Below are positions 48,819 through 61,649 of a DNA stretch of 64,000 nt, one piece after another; position 1 is the first letter of the stretch; each line of letters opens with the position of its first letter. The notes below the pieces were generated by a model, which was not told where the DNA came from, ran no database searches, and saw nothing but the letters and a program-made list of their open reading frames with translations. Position numbers and translations under genes: made by a program. Origin of the DNA: Brienomyrus brachyistius (lineage: Eukaryota; Chordata; Actinopteri; Osteoglossiformes; Mormyridae); the NCBI RefSeq assembly GCF_023856365.1, contig NC_064548.1:7055642-7119641 (forward strand). The letters run 5' to 3'.

Positions 48819-51800
48819 CTGCAGGGTGTCCACGAGACAGGATGCTCAGGTAGTGACGGAAAGGGATGGTGGTCACACCAGACGCTCACTTAGTGATAAG
48901 CAGAGAGATAAAGGTGCCAATACTGCTCCCTGTGGATGTCCTGAGAATTGCAACATTACCTGTGACCCCTTCAGCCATCAGAGTTCCAACCACCTATCAA
49001 CACTCTGGGCCCCTATTCATGGAATAACCTCTATTCATGCCAATTACCTGCCATGTATAATTATTTCCTCTTCCTGTAGGTACATGCACACCACGTCACA
49101 CCCTTTCCCACTTCCTGTAGGGAGGACCGAGTTTGAGAACCACTGCTGTAGGTAAACATACACTATGTCATACCCTTGCCCTCTTCTTCCACAGCGTTCC
49201 TCCCCAGGATCTCCTCGGAGGACTCCTTCCGACAGCACACCCTGAAAAACTCCGTCAGGAAGTCGCCTGTGAAGGACCGGTGTCTGTCAGCACACCCAAG
49301 CCAGCAGAGAGGTGATGCCATGCGTGTCTCATACCATCCCGTAAACTGAAACACTCATGGACCAAGAGACAGTAAATTCAGCTGGAGGGCTGAAGGTAAG
49401 AGCAAGACCCAGACCCCTGATTTGCACCTGAACTCTTACGTCACTCATTATGGAGCCAGATGAACTATATGCATTATAAATACTTACCCAGAAGGCACTG
49501 GGGGTTGTCTGCCTTTCTAACCCGTACTGACCAATGAGGAGCCTGAAGAGGATCCAAGTCTCTGGGGATACAAACAGATTTCAGATGCAGACATACAAAC
49601 ATCACATGTGACTGTAAGGATGGATGGGAAGGAAGACATTATTCTATTGGTTTATTTATCGCTAGCTGAAAATTAAATTTAAATGCAAAAAGATCCTTGA
49701 TGACATTGGCTCGGCCATCGGTATTTAAACATTAACATGCACAAAAAACATTCTGAGCAAATTAATTCCAGTTAGAACTCAAGTAAGATACCAAGACACT
49801 TGGTTTCCTGCAGGCCATCTGCTGGTGGCCGTACATAGCAGGAGCTGCCTGACCCGCTGTTGATGGCCTAGGTTTTACGCTGATTTACACAGGTGGTGAA
49901 TATTCATGGATGGAATCCACATGGCGGGTCACTAATGCTCGTACTCACGAATAGACATCATTGTCCACGACGATGCCCTCCGTCAGGTGGGGCCAAGTGG
50001 TAGCGAGATGCAGCTCACTAACAATGAAGAGAGAGACCATGTTCTCAGTACAGGGCGGAGACACCCAGCAAAGACCAGGCCTGCATAAGCACGGCTACCC
50101 GCAATCCTACACATCTACCTGAACTTGGATGTCGCCATGGCAATGGCTGACCTACCTGATAGGGTCCTCGCACGCTCCAAATGGCAGCTTGCCAAACTCC
50201 ACCCCCCCAACCTCTCCACCCAGAAGGGCGTCAAAATCTGCAGGTAACAAGAATGACACCATTCCATCTTTGAATACTGTATATGCTCATAATTTTTATT
50301 CTGATCAGGATGTAACACACAGAGCTAACTAGCCTCGACACGGGAAGATGAGCCACAACAAAGCTAACTGTGTTCCCTGCCTTGGTAAAGTCCGTCCAAG
50401 AGAAGTAACAGATGATTATAATTGATCAGCACATCCTGCTTTAATGTGCCTGACAGAGAGCAAAAGTGTTAGCGTAGTAATGAAAGCCCCCCTTTTAAGT
50501 GCTGGCAGTAATGACTTCAAGGCAGCAGAAAGCAAATCTGTGACAACGAACAAAACGGGCACTGCGGGGTCAACCCATTTCTGCTAATTTCCTGCTCCAT
50601 TAAGTGGGGCAGAAAGGGGGTAATTGCGTGTTCTGCTGCCCCCCTTGACACAGGTGTTACACAACAGCACCCCGGCTGCGTGTAACCCTCCCTGTGGCAG
50701 CCAGCACCCCCCCCCCCCTCCTTTTCTGAGAGTGACGCCTGACACCCCCACGAGTCAGAGTAGCACAGTGTTGGTGGGATGAACGGCGCCCCCTGGGAGG
50801 GACCGTGGGACATACCAGGAGGCTGCTGGGGCCAGGAGTACTGCTGCCAGTCCTGGAGGACGTAGGTGAAGCGAATAGCGATGTTGACGGGGGGTTGCGG
50901 GGTTAGAGGGCAGCCCTGGTAACAGCAAGAGGGAAACGGCGCATACCTCAGGTTTGGCGTGAACGTGAACCAATAAAACCCACTGCTGGGATCGAAGACC
51001 TCAGACGGGAAGCAAGAGGGCCCCCCCACTCACTATCTTGGACTTGAAGATGTCCAGCAGGCCTGACAGGTGGCGATACTGTCCTGGCACTTTGCGCAGG
51101 TGCACCATCTCGAAGTCAGTGCGCACACCCGGTCCCTGGCACTCCCCGGCATACATGCGGCGCCACTTCTGCTGGATCTGGACAAACACAGGCACCTGGC
51201 TGGCAGGCGCGGGCAGGGAGGGGCAAGAGCTTTACTCATATGCACCACTCAGTATTAAACGGGCACCATACATGCACAGCCACCAAATTGTCCTTTAGTA
51301 ACAGTTCAATAAATAGCTGAAGAGTTCCACCTAGTGGACATGCAACAGTATAACCAAGCAAGAAAAAGACAGGGCGAGTAAGCTGCTTACAGCCCCAGTT
51401 AGGACGTACATTTTGCTGTGGTCATTAAGTCACAACCCAAAAAAGTTGTTCATGCACAGACAGCACTGAGGACACATCATGCACCCAGAAAACACTGTAC
51501 TAAAGCAGCATACAATAATGTTCTTCCTTATTATCAGTGCTGAATACAGTCATTTCACCTGGCCCTTTAAATCATCCATCCATCCATTCGCTGATACCAC
51601 TTGTACCATTCAGGGTCACGGAGGTTCCGGGGCCTATCCCAAAGGGTGCGGGCGCAAGGCGTGGAACAACCCAGCACAGGGTACCAACCCATCACGGGGC
51701 ACACACACACACACCATTCACTCACACATGCACACTTATGAGCAATCTGGCAACTCCAATCAGCCTGTGCATGCTTTTGGACAGCGGGGGGAAACCAGAG

Positions 51801-53958
51801 TACCAGCAGGAAACTCCACAAAGACATACGGAGAACATGCAAACTCTATGTAAGTGGCCGTTACACCTCGGGTGTGCATTATTTTCTAATAATTCAACGG
51901 TCCGGAGTCAATTATTCCGCTTATACTACGGTTGCCACACCTCAAGACATCGATCAGATGATATATTTCAAGGGATTCATCCGGTTTTTCTACTTAAATC
52001 GCTATTGTGAGTAGGATTATTTCTTCCGCATCTCATCCAACGACTCTTTTGCTAGTTCCAAAACGTCATTTTAAAGCTGGCAATGGAGGCTTGAGCCGTT
52101 GATAGCAGACTAATGCAGTTAATAATGAAGTTATTAGAAAGAGAGCGAGAGAGACAGAGACACAGAGAAAGAGAAACAGAGAGAGAGCTTGTATGAATTA
52201 GGCTACCTCTGTGTGTCCCTCAACAGTGTTCTGAAGCACCGTCTCTAAACTGTAAGTCTGCTTTAAGATGCAGCGCTGTTATTACCTCGCTAGTGAGAAA
52301 TGTCATGTGTAGCCTTTAAGTTGGTACACTAGGCTAACTAATACTGCTGCAGCCCAGTTGTTGAAAGTTTCATATTCACCGTAAATATAAAAATTTACTT
52401 TCGGAAAATCGTCTGTCACGTTGTTGTTTTTGTTAGTCCTGTGTGCTGTATAGGTACTGTATGCTAATTTCCGTTATTACAGTTAACTATGCGAAGTGAT
52501 ATGGAACTGTAATGCGGTCAAGAGAGCTGCCTGGAACTACGTTCGCTGTGCGTTTATCTGAAAATAATTGCACACCTCAGAACGTTCGTCAGCCAATCAG
52601 ATTCAAGCATTCAACGGTCCCGTAGTATAAACACATGTAATCTGGGCGGAGACTCAAACGCAGGTCCCAGAGGTGTGAGGCAACAGTGCTAATCACTGCA
52701 CTACTGCATCGCCAGCCCTTTAATCACAGATTATTTAACCTGTTCAGCTGGTTGATAATTACAGGCCAGGCTTAAAGCTTCAGTTTCACAAGAAGCCACG
52801 TTTAGGTGAACAGACTCCGACGTGTCATATCCTTACAGCTGAACCTTGGAGCGAAAGCACCGACTCCAAGCAAGAGACGGCAGAGATGCTGTCTCAGTGC
52901 CTCCAGGTGTCAGACGGCGCCACCTACCAGCCTGTGTTGGCCAAGGCAATGGATATGGAGCTGAACAGCAGGTTGCACTTGGATTCGCTGATGATGGCCT
53001 CACAGTTGGTCCCCGGTGATATGATGACAAATTCACGCATGCCATACCTGCGCCAGGGACAGCCGTCAAAGGTTCAGCCACGACCCCAGTGAAGACCCGA
53101 GCATTGCCGCAGGCAGCAGAATCGTTACGAATGAGCCTACGGGTCACTCGTGTTACGCAGCATTGACGTTACAGCCTAAGAGGTATGTCATCGAGCCATG
53201 CCCAGCAGAGGGCCCCAGGGTACCCACCATCTGACAAGGCAGTGCGCCCTGGGCGGAAAGTCATTGTTCATGCACAGCAGGTCCTGTATAGCCTGGGGGA
53301 TGGCGTCTGTGGGCGAGGGGGATGTTCAGAACAACCTCTCATGCGATGACAGAGACAGGCACACCATGGAAACCACACCTACCTTCTTCTGGCTCCCCCT
53401 TCCCAGTATTCTCTGGGACTTCCTGTTTAAGGTGATGATGCGTTATGGTGAACCTGAAATCCGCAAAATTGATTTCCTGTGTTTTTTCGTCCCAGGTGCC
53501 GCTTGTGTATTCACCCTGCATGGACAAACAAATGCATTAACTGCCACACACACCATAGCCAGGCGGGGCCACACAGACACACACACCACAGCCAGGCGGG
53601 GCCACACACACACAGACACACACACCACAGCCAGGCGGGGCCACACACACACAGACACACACACCACAGCCAGGCGGGGCCACACACACACACAGAAACA
53701 CACACCACAGCCAGGCGGGGCCACACAGACACACACACCACAGCCAGTTGGGGCCACACACACACAGACACACACACCACAGCCAGGCGGGGCCACACAC
53801 ACACAGACACACACACCACAGCCAGGCGGGGCCACACACACACAGACACACACACCACAGCCAGTTGGGGCCACACACACACACACACACAGACACACAC
53901 ACCACAGCCAGTTGGGGCCACACACACACACACACACACACACCACAGCCAGGTGGGG

Positions 53959-54011
<53 letters not shown>

Positions 54012-54105
54012 ACAGCCAGGTGGGGCCCCACACACACACACACACACACCACAGCCAGGTGGGGCCCCACACACACACACACACACACACCACAGCCAGG
54101 TGGGG

Positions 54106-54146
<41 letters not shown>

Positions 54147-54189
54147 ACAGCCAGGTGGGGCCACACACACACACCACAGTCAGGTGGGG

Positions 54190-54228
<39 letters not shown>

Positions 54229-54425
54229 ACAGCCAGGTGGGGCCACACACACACACACACACCACAGCCAGGTGGGGCCACACACACACACACACACACA
54301 CACACCACAGCCAGGCGAGGCCACAGACACACACACACACACACCCACCCACCACAGCCAGGCGGAGCCACACACACACACCACAGCCAGGCGAGGCCAC
54401 AGACACACACCACAGCCAGGCGAGG

Positions 54426-54486
<61 letters not shown>

Positions 54487-54589
54487 ACAGCCAGGCGAGG
54501 CCACAGACACACACACACACCACAGCCAGGCGAGGCCACACACACACCACAGCCAGGCGAGGCCACACACACACCACAGCCAGGCGAGG

Positions 54590-54638
<49 letters not shown>

Positions 54639-54960
54639 ACAGCCAGGCGAGGCCACACACACACACACACACCCACCCACCACAGCCAGGCGAGGCCACA
54701 CACACACACACACCACAGCCAGGCGGGGCCACACACACACAGACACACACACCACAGCCAGTTGGGGCCACACACACACAGACACACACACCACAGCCAG
54801 GCGGGGCCACACACACACACAGACACACACACCACAGCCAGGCGGGGCCACACACACACAGACACACACACCACAGCCAGGCGGGGCCACACACACACAC
54901 ACACACACACCACAGCCAGTTGGGGCCACACACACACACACACAGACACACACAGACACA

Positions 54961-54994
<34 letters not shown>

Positions 54995-55008
54995 ACAGCC
55001 AGGTGGGG

Positions 55009-55079
<71 letters not shown>

Positions 55080-55399
55080 ACAGCCAGGTGGGGCCCCACA
55101 CACACACACACACACACACACACCACAGCCAGGTGGGGCCCCACACACACACACACCACAGCCAGGTGGGGCCACACACACACACACACCACAGCCAGGT
55201 GGGGCCACACACACACACACACACACCACAGCCAGGTGGGGCCACACACACACACACACACACACCACAGCCAGGCGAGGCCACAGACACACACACACAC
55301 ACACACACCCACCCACCCACCACAGCCAGGCGGAGTCACACACACACACCACAGCCAGGCGAGGCCACAGACACACACACACACCACAGCCAGGCGAGG

Positions 55400-55463
<64 letters not shown>

Positions 55464-55832
55464 ACCACAGCCAGGCGAGGCCACACACACACACACACAC
55501 ACCACAGCCAGGCGGGGCCACACACACACACACACCCATCACAGCCAGGCGAGGCCACACACACACACACACACACCACAGCCAGGCGAGGCCACACACA
55601 CACACACCCACCCACCACAGCCAGGCGAGGCCACACACACACACACCCACCCACCACAGCCAGGCGAGGCCACACACACACACACCCACCCACCACAGCC
55701 AGGCGAGGCCACACACACACACACACACACACACACACCACAGCCAGGCGGGGCCACACACACCACAGCCAGGCGAGGCCACACACACCACAGCCAGGCG
55801 AGGCCACACACACATATATACAGCCAGGCAGA

Positions 55833-55891
<59 letters not shown>

Positions 55892-57157
55892 GGTGTACCT
55901 ATCTAAATGGGGACCGTCCATTCATTTCCATGGGAAAAGCCGTAATCCCAATCACGACACCCTTAACCTCTACCCAGCCCTAACCTTAACCGTAAGTAAC
56001 CAACACAAATACAAGACTTTTGGCATTTTTACTTTTTTGATTGCATTCACAGATTTTTTTTTTATAAAACTGAGGTTATCCAAATGGGGACCTCAAATAG
56101 GGTTCTCAAATGTGATCTATGCAATCCCGCGCACACACACCACAGCCAGGCAGCAGTACCACATACACACACACCACAGCCAAACAGCAGCACGCACACA
56201 TACACACCACAGCCAGGTGGCGCCACACATGCCAGGACAGACCTTCTCCTGGGGTCTCCCCACACTGCTGCCAATCAACTTCCAGTCATTTAATGTTTCT
56301 TCCACCCGGGAAATGAACCTGCATAATGATTAAAAGGTTTGGACATGTTCCCCAAGGGGAAACAAAACAGCAACACATTTTAAGGCACTGGGCACTCACA
56401 CACTAGCTCTGAGCTTTGGTTTTAAACAGATCCCTTTACTCCCACTTATTACCTCACATTTGCTCCCCAGAGAAGTGTGAGCACAGAAGACATGCAAAAT
56501 AATAATAACATAAATAACCATTCCAGACAATTCGGTAAAGACTTTCAAAACACGAGTGTGACGTTACACGCATGACGCAACATATCCCATCAGAAACATT
56601 ATACAGCAGTAGAAACCAGTCCAAACAAACAGGTACAGCTCTGGGATGCACACGAAATGGCCCGAGACCTCTTTTCAATGCATAAATATAAAAGGCAGAA
56701 ACCGAAGGCCTATAAGCTGCTTTATTTATTCCTGTTTCTGACAAAGCAGTAAGATACATGATGATAAAATAAGATTCGCGGCGGCCGGTGACGGCTGGCC
56801 GGAACCTGCAGGCTGTACACATTGAAGCATCGCCACTGATTCCAAGTAAGGAGAACGTTGCGGGCTGCTGTCACCCTCTCAATGACAACGACGATACAGC
56901 GACAATATCCCTACATTAATCCCTATTCTCTAGTTAAACTGCTACTTAATAAAAGTTAACCCAAAGCCTAACAGATGTCCTACCTTTCCCACTCCGAGGC
57001 AGTGGTGAAATCTGTGATCTCAAACACCTCGGACTCGGGCTGAAATATAAAAGGTCACTATTTAAGAAAGGCTCATGGTTCTAGGTCCTTTAGCAGAACC
57101 CTGTAGCAACTATGCCTCTGATAAAAAAGATGTACTCACATCGCTGTCAGCCGCCAT
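41763..57157 (-). CDS. rab3gap1: RAB3GAP1, Rab3 GTPase-activating protein catalytic subunit (complete, 24 exons)
   Basis: With RAB3GAP2 this subunit stimulates GTP hydrolysis by Rab3 and acts on Rab18 at the ER; loss in humans causes Warburg Micro syndrome. Exons in gene order: 57157-57140, 57039-56984, 56318-56243, 53515-53383, 53306-53228, 53047-52928, 51199-51034, 50915-50816, 50237-50156, 50017-49949, 49561-49488, 49266-49174, 48818-48649, 48527-48438, 48192-48020, 47720-47666, 47438-47100, 46471-46334, 45333-45106, 44221-44125, 43947-43844, 43757-43642, 43272-43170, 41999-41763. All junctions are GT-AG with matching phases, summing to 2,916 nt: 971 residues plus stop (human 981). The start [17 protein letters not shown] fits human [17 protein letters not shown], so the inner of two adjacent ATGs was chosen. 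The last-exon acceptor at 41999 was picked because it gives the human spacing to SSDFPPPAG. Confidence 0.96.
42000..43169. other. Last intron of RAB3GAP1
   Basis: It contains a G-run near 43,037-43,049 and a 125-codon plus-strand frame (42554-42931) with no recognisable family, which I do not call a gene. Nothing else is supported. Confidence 0.4.
49174..53515 (-). CDS. rab3gap1: RAB3GAP1 exons 4-12: N-terminal half
   Basis: Landmarks in order: [144 protein letters not shown], and [20 protein letters not shown]. All are close to mammalian RAB3GAP1. This is the region that folds with RAB3GAP2. Introns 3 and 6 are enlarged by the CA-rich minisatellite and by nested transposons respectively. 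Confidence 0.95.
51571..52714 (-). mobile_element. SINE/LINE-tail retroposon, split by a later insertion, in RAB3GAP1 intron 6
   Basis: The left part (51571-51853) starts catccatccatccattcgct and includes cagggtcacggaggttccgg and gagaacatgcaaactc. The right part (52635-52714) resumes with aatctgggcggagactcaaa and gcaacagtgctaatcactgc, the known continuation of this teleost repeat. GCCCTTTAA flanks the whole unit (51562-51570 and 52715-52723). The same family gives the short copy at 29161-29286. Confidence 0.7.
51854..52634. mobile_element. 781-bp non-autonomous element nested in the retroposon
   Basis: It interrupts the retroposon between two copies of ATGTAA (51848-51853 and 52635-52640). 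Inverted segments near the two ends include ttatactacgg (about 51923 and 52621) and a gtgtgcattattttc-like piece. No coding frame is recognised and the superfamily is unknown. Confidence 0.5.
53543..55888. repeat. CA-rich composite minisatellite in RAB3GAP1 intron 3
   Basis: About 2.35 kb of CA runs alternate with a core of about 20 bp, ccacagccaggcggggccac. Core variants are ccagttgggg, ccaggtgggg, ccaggcgagg and ccaggcggag. The variant order is largely repeated: 53.55-54.66 kb resembles 54.71-55.5 kb, so a block near 1 kb was duplicated. The left edge is about 28 bp from the exon 4 splice acceptor. Long frames on both strands (up to 902 codons) are artefacts. Confidence 0.95.
55889..56130. 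mobile_element. Unclassified dispersed repeat splitting the CA-rich array
   Basis: Unique-looking sequence including aaatggggaccgtccattca, acccagccctaaccttaacc and ccaaatggggacctcaaata separates the main array from three outlying cores at 56,136-56,230. Near-repeat of aaatggggacc at the two ends suggests a mobile element, but no clean border or duplication is visible. Confidence 0.35.
56243..57157 (-). CDS. rab3gap1: RAB3GAP1 exons 1-3: start codon and N-terminal segment
   Basis: Exon 1 (57157-57140) encodes only MAADSD before a strong gtgagt donor. Exon 2 (57039-56984) gives [18 protein letters not shown], which keeps the Thr18 and Glu24 positions affected in human Micro syndrome. Exon 3 (56318-56243) gives [21 protein letters not shown] second ATG directly upstream (57160-57158) could add one Met. 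Exon 1 is too short to detect by homology and was found by phase and the MAADS match. Confidence 0.9.
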
Positions 57158-57420
57158 CATGGACTCCACTGTCTGCGTTTTTTCTTCCCCCCACCGATGC
57201 ATTATGGGAAAACCTTGCGATCGCGCAGCTTTTCGATCCTCTCCTTCCCCTTTACATTAGCTGCTGCAGGATCAGAGCTTGGTTGCACCCTCCGCGTTCG
57301 ATGACCGCGGTGCGGGGAGATCAAGCTGATTCGAGATCGGTGGTCGCCCGTGCAGCAGCGCCGACGTCAGCGAGTCAACATGATCCTGACTCAGTGACGG
57401 GCAGTTCATGCGTTGCAAAT
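57158..57420 (-). promoter_or_regulatory. rab3gap1: Probable RAB3GAP1 promoter and 5' UTR
   Basis: The 260 bp upstream of the start codon are richer in CpG than the flanks. On the gene strand, positions 57209-57199 read TCCCATAATGC, resembling the ZNF143/THAP11 site common in housekeeping promoters. Also present are CGACGTCA (CRE-like, near 57360) and TGACTCAG (AP-1-like, near 57388). No TATA box is obvious. The transcription start itself cannot be read from sequence. Confidence 0.4.
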
Positions 57421-60025
57421 ACCCTGAAATATTTATCACGCGTGCGATACACAGTAACTTATAATGCATGCTATCTATTCATGATACCACTAACGTCAAA
57501 TTCAATTATAACATACCGCTGCTCATGGCATTTTTCTTTTTTACTTATCTTATTGTACGCTTCAATTCATTTTAAAATAGGCCTAACTATAAAAACATTA
57601 AAATATGAATGTTACTTGTTTCTGGCGTAGGCATGTATTTTGCTCAATTTAATTCTAACCTAAGACAGTTCTGAATACAACAAAAGTGGGCAAGAGTATT
57701 TTTACAGCAATAACATGCAATACAAAAGTAGCGCATATCTGACATTACAATCTGATTTCTTTACGTAGCGCTGTAGAGCATTGTTTTCTAATGTGACTTC
57801 AGTTGTTAAATACCTTTTTATTGCATACACTCCATCAGTGGACAGTTCATGGAGCGTCGTTTAGCCCATCACCACCTATTAATATGCGCAATATTTTCTT
57901 ACACTGCTGAAATGTGCCAGTTTCATATTCATTCTGAATCACAAGAAGAGGAATACCTTTAACATCTTAAGTATCTTTTCTATTTTTACATTTTCAAATT
58001 TCAATTTTATTTTCATCTAGTTTTGTACTATTTTGTATCCCTCCTGTCTTTTTCCTCTCTTGTACCGACAAGGACAGTCAATTGGATGACAATTCATTCA
58101 TTCATCTCTGATATGGTTTCTAACATTTCCAGGAATGGATTACTCCACATGATTGACCAAAGACTGGATGTTTAAAAATGCATACTTCCATAACGGAGTA
58201 TTTTTTTTTGTTCCACCACCAATATACCCGATTCACAGCAAATGGGCTAAATACGTGTATAGGCGGCCTTGTGATGGAAGGCTTCTGTACAGGTAGACTG
58301 GTAAATGGATTGCATTTATATAGCGCATTTTCTACTCCTATGAGCACTCAAAGCGCTTTACAATTTTGCATCACAGTCACCCATCCACAGACACATTCAC
58401 ACACCGGTGGCGGAGGCTGCCATGTAAGGCGCCAACCTGCTCATCGGGAGCGATTTCTGGTTCAGTGTCTTGCTCAAGGACACTTCAATGGGGTCAGGAG
58501 GAAGCAGACTGAAATTTCTGTCTTTCTGAACTGAACCAGATATATTATAAGTTGGCTAGGCAACATCATTAATAAGCAGCAAGTCGAAGTATTTTGCAAA
58601 TGAATCCTAAATCAAATCCTTACCTTTTATTACAAATACGTAATGAGCAGATTAACTGCCTTGTCATGATAATCAGATATTTTGCTGCTCAACAAGCCAT
58701 CCCACAGCAAAACCAGCATATTACTTGGATATGGTGAACAATACACGGCTGATTCCTCATACCAAACGTTACCCAAAAGGCATGGATGCCTTAAAAGTAA
58801 AGGAGCGAGGAAACAGGACTTTTTAAGGATAGCCATAACCACTTGTATAAGCATCATGTATGTGTTCATATAATGCTGCAAATCTGAAAGAACCAGACAG
58901 GACTTCAACCATGAGGTTTAAGGTAATGGCAACCTTAAAGTTTATTTGAGTTGAAATGGATAAACCGGACTGCTCGTCTTTTCAAGCCACTGTAATGACT
59001 GCTGTTGAGCGGTCGATGCATGAGCCGGAAACACCCCCCTCCCTCCCCCCACATACGTGGACCCGCGACATGCAGTCATTTCAGACCAACCCACAGACCA
59101 AAATTTAAAACGAGTTATTAGAAACTGATGGAAAAGTACACTCCTCCTACTCAGCCACACGAGACGCGAGTAACCCTACACTCTGAGTGTAAAGCCCTGG
59201 GTCCAGGACACTGCACCGATCCAAAGGTGATTTCTTAGCAAAGATCATGTAAACTTTATTCTTCTATTTCTGTCCCCTTAAATTATACGCACATCCATTT
59301 GTATCCATCTTAATCTACGGTGGTTAAAATAACCCCATGACTTTACAGCATGACAGGTGACAGATTAAAGTCTGGATGGACTGTGCGCCCTCTTCTGGCA
59401 GCCGTGCAGATTACAGGTCATAAGCGTTGGAATGCTGCAGATCAGTCACGCCTGCCGTGGACTTCTTACACCGAGTTACAATTGTCTTTTATATATGTAT
59501 ATACTTTGTTACTTACAAGCAGCTCTAAACCTGAGTATTTAGGGTATAGAATTTTAACATAGAAAACATATGCACATTTATCTTTTTTCTGTAAACAGTC
59601 ATTACCCCATTTTATCTCTGATTGAAACATGCAAATCATACACACAGTATAAAGATATAAAAAAGGTACACTTATTGAAGGACCCAAGCGACTAACACCC
59701 ATTTCAGATGCAGTGTGTGACTCATCCTCGACAGAGCATTGAGGCTGCTCATTCTTTTGCATAAATCCTGGAAATACTATTCCAAAAAATAAATACTGCC
59801 TTTTACGCAAAGATACTGCCTACGCAGTATTTAGAATACAATTCATATGGAGATTGATTTACACTATACCACCCTCCCACAGCACTTGCATACCATGGCG
59901 GGGGGGAGCTGCAAGTACTGTATAATGAAAGCTCAGCGACACGGCCTTAAGGTTAAAAGCGAGTCTTTCTGTTCCGGTCTTAAGCCCGAGACCCCGGCTC
60001 CCGCGCGCAGACGCCCCCTTATAGT
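57421..60025. other. Spacer between RAB3GAP1 and CCNT2
   Basis: In human this interval holds MAP3K19 between the two genes. Here I see no kinase motif or other exon. It contains a SINE-like repeat at 58,300-58,505 and AT-rich sequence; the part nearest 60,026 is presumably CCNT2 3' UTR. Confidence 0.5.
58300..58505. mobile_element. Dispersed teleost repeat (tatagcgcattttctactcc family)
   Basis: The segments gcatttatatagcgcatttt, gcactcaaagcgctttacaa, ggcggaggctgccatg, ccaacctgctcatcgggagc and tcagtgtcttgctcaaggac are the recognisable order of a very common fish repeat. No target duplication was identified. Confidence 0.65.
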
Positions 60026-61567
60026 TCACGAGTTCATGCCCTGGGCACTTAAGAGCGAATCGAGCATATCAAAAGTGTCCTTGTAGTCAGTTTGCAGGCC
60101 GTTGGCCCCGGGGCCGATGCCCTCAGAGCCGAGGCTCGCCACTGGACTCCTGTCCAGTTTCACTAGGGTGCTGAGATGTCCGTAGCCCACCTGGTATGCG
60201 ACAGGGGGAGGAGGGGGGGGGAAGGGGTGGTTAACAACAGAGCCCTCAGAGGACACAATCTGCCGTACAGAGGAACAAAGAGACGCACTACCTGAGCTTT
60301 TGGAACTTTTGCTCGTTTTGGAGTGGTGGTTGTGCGAACCCGCCTCGGGGTGGGCCCTCTTCCGGTGGGGGCCGGTGCCGGGGCCCACGCCCTCACCGCT
60401 TACACCTACCGGGCTACAGAGGGTACCCTCAGGGCCTCCTCGGCCATTGCCACTGTGGGAGTGGACGTGTGGGTGGCCATGCTTGTGGTGCCGGTGGCCA
60501 GAGTGCTCCCTGTGCTTGTCTTTGCTCGTCAGCGGACTGGAATGTTTGGTGCGGGAGCTGCCCTCATCTGACGAACTGTGACGCTCCGAGGACACCTTAA
60601 TCTTCATCTTAAGCTCTTCCCGTCCTACGTCACCCTTTTCGCCGGGCAGAATGGGCAGGCGCACCTTCAGGCTGCCCTTGTCCCGCTTGTCCCCCGAGTG
60701 ACGGTCCGGTACAGGCAGGGGCAGCTTAGCCTTTACTGGAGAGGTCTCGGGGATGCCGGTAAGAACTGGCTGGGGATATGGATGCTTCCTGTGGTCCAAG
60801 GAGGCCAGTGGTGCTTCTGCGCCAGCCTCCTGCTTCCGACCCACAGCATGCTTCTCCCGATATTTGTCCAGGGTCATCCTCTGGGTTCCGGGGGGGTGCC
60901 GTGCTCCACCTCCCACCTTTTGTTCAGATTTACCTGAGGGAAATGGCTGGGAGGTTGCAGAGTTTGAAAGTAGCAGGTTTGGGGTATCATGCTGGAGGGG
61001 AGGGGCCTCAACCAGGGCAGCATCCTTGGGCCAGTTGCCGGGCTCGCTGAAGTCATACGAGGCCATCTGGATGCCAGGAAGGCTGTCAAGGGACACAGTG
61101 CTGACACAGCTCGATGCCACAGGGACAGGAAAGGACGCAGAGGCTTTGGGAAAGGTGGCACTCGCCAACACCCCAGGAATACTGTCCACTAAGGAGGGCC
61201 CCAGGTCCTGGGCTGAGGAGAGGTCAGGGATGGAGCCATCGCTTGCTTGGCTTTCAGACTTGGGCTTTTTGGCAGCTTGGGTCGCCTGATGGAGGTATAT
61301 GATACATGACATAAATGACATACCATTACCCAGAATGCCACTGTGTCTGTGGACATCCAGGTCATAACTGCCACTGTATTCTCTGCAGGTTAGTATAATA
61401 AAAATCAATTTCTGTGAGGTACTGGGAACAGGGTATATTTTCCAATGTGCACAGCCATTAACAGTCATGTAGTTGATGCCATCAGAAGATCCTCACCCTC
61501 CAGTTTCGAATCCGCTTTAACCTGCTGGGGGTCTTCTCCAGAATCTGTAGAAATTCATGCGTCAGTT
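60026..61567 (-). CDS. ccnt2: CCNT2, cyclin T2 (last two coding exons; partial gene)
   Basis: Cyclin T2 pairs with CDK9 in P-TEFb, which phosphorylates RNA polymerase II and releases it into elongation. Exon 61567-61497 encodes [20 protein letters not shown] then RNWR, the end of the second cyclin fold. Exon 61285-60026 (420 codons with stop) encodes the C-terminal tail. Matches to human CCNT2 include [66 protein letters not shown] and the terminus [19 protein letters not shown]. The acceptor is catcag/GCG and the donor is AGG/gtgagg, both phase 0. The tail has a His-rich stretch ([15 protein letters not shown]) of the kind linked to phase separation and CTD binding in cyclin T proteins. Cyclin-box exons lie beyond 64,000. 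A possible AATAAA on this strand is at 59260-59255, unproven. Confidence 0.95.
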
Positions 61568-61649
61568 CTGGAATGGAGAAGGGGCCATTTAGATGCAGGC
61601 TGAGGATTGAACCAGAGTGGCAGAGAAGATGATTGGACAGACTGGACAG

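Noticed and set aside
55970..55990. Telomere-like ccctaaccttaacc stretch
   Set aside because: Only about two imperfect copies within a dispersed repeat; not an interstitial telomere array.
53198..56333. ORFs of up to 902 codons (His/Thr-rich on plus, Cys/Val-rich on minus)
   Set aside because: They are translations of CA/TG repeats in a RAB3GAP1 intron; neither strand nor frame is favoured.
60162..60940. Plus-strand ORFs of 77-119 codons across 60,160-60,940
   Set aside because: They are shadows of the CCNT2 last exon on the minus strand, which matches cyclin T2 throughout.
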